Shown: positions 6,084 through 6,565 of the stretch, piece by piece
How positions within the stretch are numbered: the stretch's first letter is position 1
How the letters are laid out: each line of letters starts with the position of its first letter
NCBI GenBank assembly: GCA_031274045.1
Contig: JAISQS010000636.1
Coordinates: 1 to 6,565, forward strand
Length of the DNA stretch: 6,565 nucleotides
Reading direction: 5' to 3'
From: Planctomycetaceae bacterium
GTDB taxonomy: Bacteria > Planctomycetota > Planctomycetia > Pirellulales > Thermoguttaceae
The notes under the pieces: generated by a model
What the model saw: the letters and a program-made list of their open reading frames with translations, nothing else
What the model was told of the DNA's origin: nothing
The model's database searches: none
Position numbers and translations under genes: made by a program

Positions 6084-6565
6084 ATGAAAATAAAAATTGC
6101 GTTATTATGTTTGTTATTATTTTTGATCTCGTTTCCGATTGCGGCGTTTGCCGAACTGTATCAGCCGGAGACGAATTGGAAGGCGGAGTGGATAACGGTT
6201 GACGAGTTGCCGAATCCGGCACCGGCGAATCTTTGGCTGGCGTTTCGGAAGGAGATTTCGCTCGAAAAAATTCCCGACGGAATTCAGACTCGCGCTCTTT
6301 GCCGGATTGCTTGTGATTCGAAGTATTGGCTTTACGTCAACGGCAAAATGATTGTGTTTGAAGGACAACTCAAACGCGGTCCGACTCCGCAAGATACCTA
6401 TTTCGATGTTGTCGATTTGTCGCAACATTTGAAGCCGGGCAAAAATCAGATTGCCGTTTTGATGTGGTATTTCGGCAAACATGGTTTTTCGCACAAGAGC
6501 AGCGGCGTACCGGGCTTTTTGTTCGATGCCTCGACAAACGGACTCGGCGGTTTGGAACTTTTGAG
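6084..6565 (+). CDS. Secreted alpha-L-rhamnosidase-like protein, N-terminal part (runs off the window)
   Basis: The frame is open from ATG 6084 to the right edge (160 full codons, no stop). Residues 1-23 form a signal peptide: two lysines, a long Leu/Ile/Phe core, and a cleavage site after AFA (21-23). The mature part shows the beta-sandwich pattern typical of the N-terminal carbohydrate-binding-like domain of large bacterial alpha-L-rhamnosidases (GH78-type): AEWI near the start, LAFRKEISL, then DSKYWLYVNGKMIVFEGQLKRG, DVVDLSQHLKPGKNQIAVLMWYFGK and GFSHKSSGVPG. These enzymes release L-rhamnose from plant and bacterial glycans outside the cytoplasm. The catalytic (alpha/alpha)6 domain would lie beyond the window, so activity cannot be judged; the same N-terminal fold occurs in other glycoside hydrolases. 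The start is supported by the GAAAGG site and the signal peptide. Confidence 0.8.
   Translation, partial: MKIKIALLCLLLFLISFPIAAFAELYQPETNWKAEWITVDELPNPAPANLWLAFRKEISLEKIPDGIQTRALCRIACDSKYWLYVNGKMIVFEGQLKRGPTPQDTYFDVVDLSQHLKPGKNQIAVLMWYFGKHGFSHKSSGVPGFLFDASTNGLGGLELL

Noticed and set aside
6117..6494. Minus-strand open frame of 125 codons near the right edge
   Set aside because: It is antisense to the rhamnosidase-like gene, which has a signal peptide, a ribosome binding site and clear family motifs.

Overview
This 6.6 kb window looks like chromosomal DNA of a moderately AT-rich, probably anaerobic and polysaccharide-degrading Gram-negative-type bacterium. The lineage guess (Planctomycetes/Lentisphaerae-like PVC group, or possibly Bacteroidota-like) is inference. 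It rests on a BatA-type von Willebrand factor A (vWA) membrane protein, a single-gene phenylacetate-CoA ligase, a secreted rhamnosidase-type protein, weak or absent Shine-Dalgarno sequences on most genes, and long intergenic spacers full of inverted repeats. Only about 75% of the window is coding, and no tRNA, rRNA, CRISPR array, transposase or phage gene is visible.

Layout: (1) 1-160 is a leader with a small hairpin, a perfect 8-bp inverted repeat and copy 1 of a 36-bp conserved element. (2) 161-1978 (+) encodes a BatA-N/vWA membrane protein with a complete MIDAS metal site. (3) 1979-2181 is a convergent spacer with tandem repeats, one of which duplicates the very end of the next gene. (4) 2182-3459 (-) encodes phenylacetate-CoA ligase. 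(5) 3460-4085 is a divergent, gene-free spacer holding a candidate promoter for the ligase and an inverted-repeat element built on the ACGCAGAT theme. (6) 4086-5438 (+) encodes a TrkH/KtrB-type cation channel subunit whose first pore loop has Ala where the filter Gly is expected. (7) 5439-6083 is gene-free and dominated by a long imperfect inverted repeat of about 450 bp in total (a MITE-like or giant-hairpin element). (8) 6084 to the right edge (+) is the 5' part of a secreted alpha-L-rhamnosidase-like protein, preceded by copy 2 of the 36-bp element.

The genes do not form one pathway or operon: their orientations are +, -, +, + with large spacers, so each seems to be its own transcription unit. 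The most notable non-coding signal is the 36-bp element (31/36 identical) found directly upstream of both the vWA gene and the rhamnosidase gene, about 6 kb apart. It suggests a shared regulatory or translational leader. The two inverted-repeat elements and the modified ion-channel filter are the other points worth following. I see no convincing new multi-gene system here.
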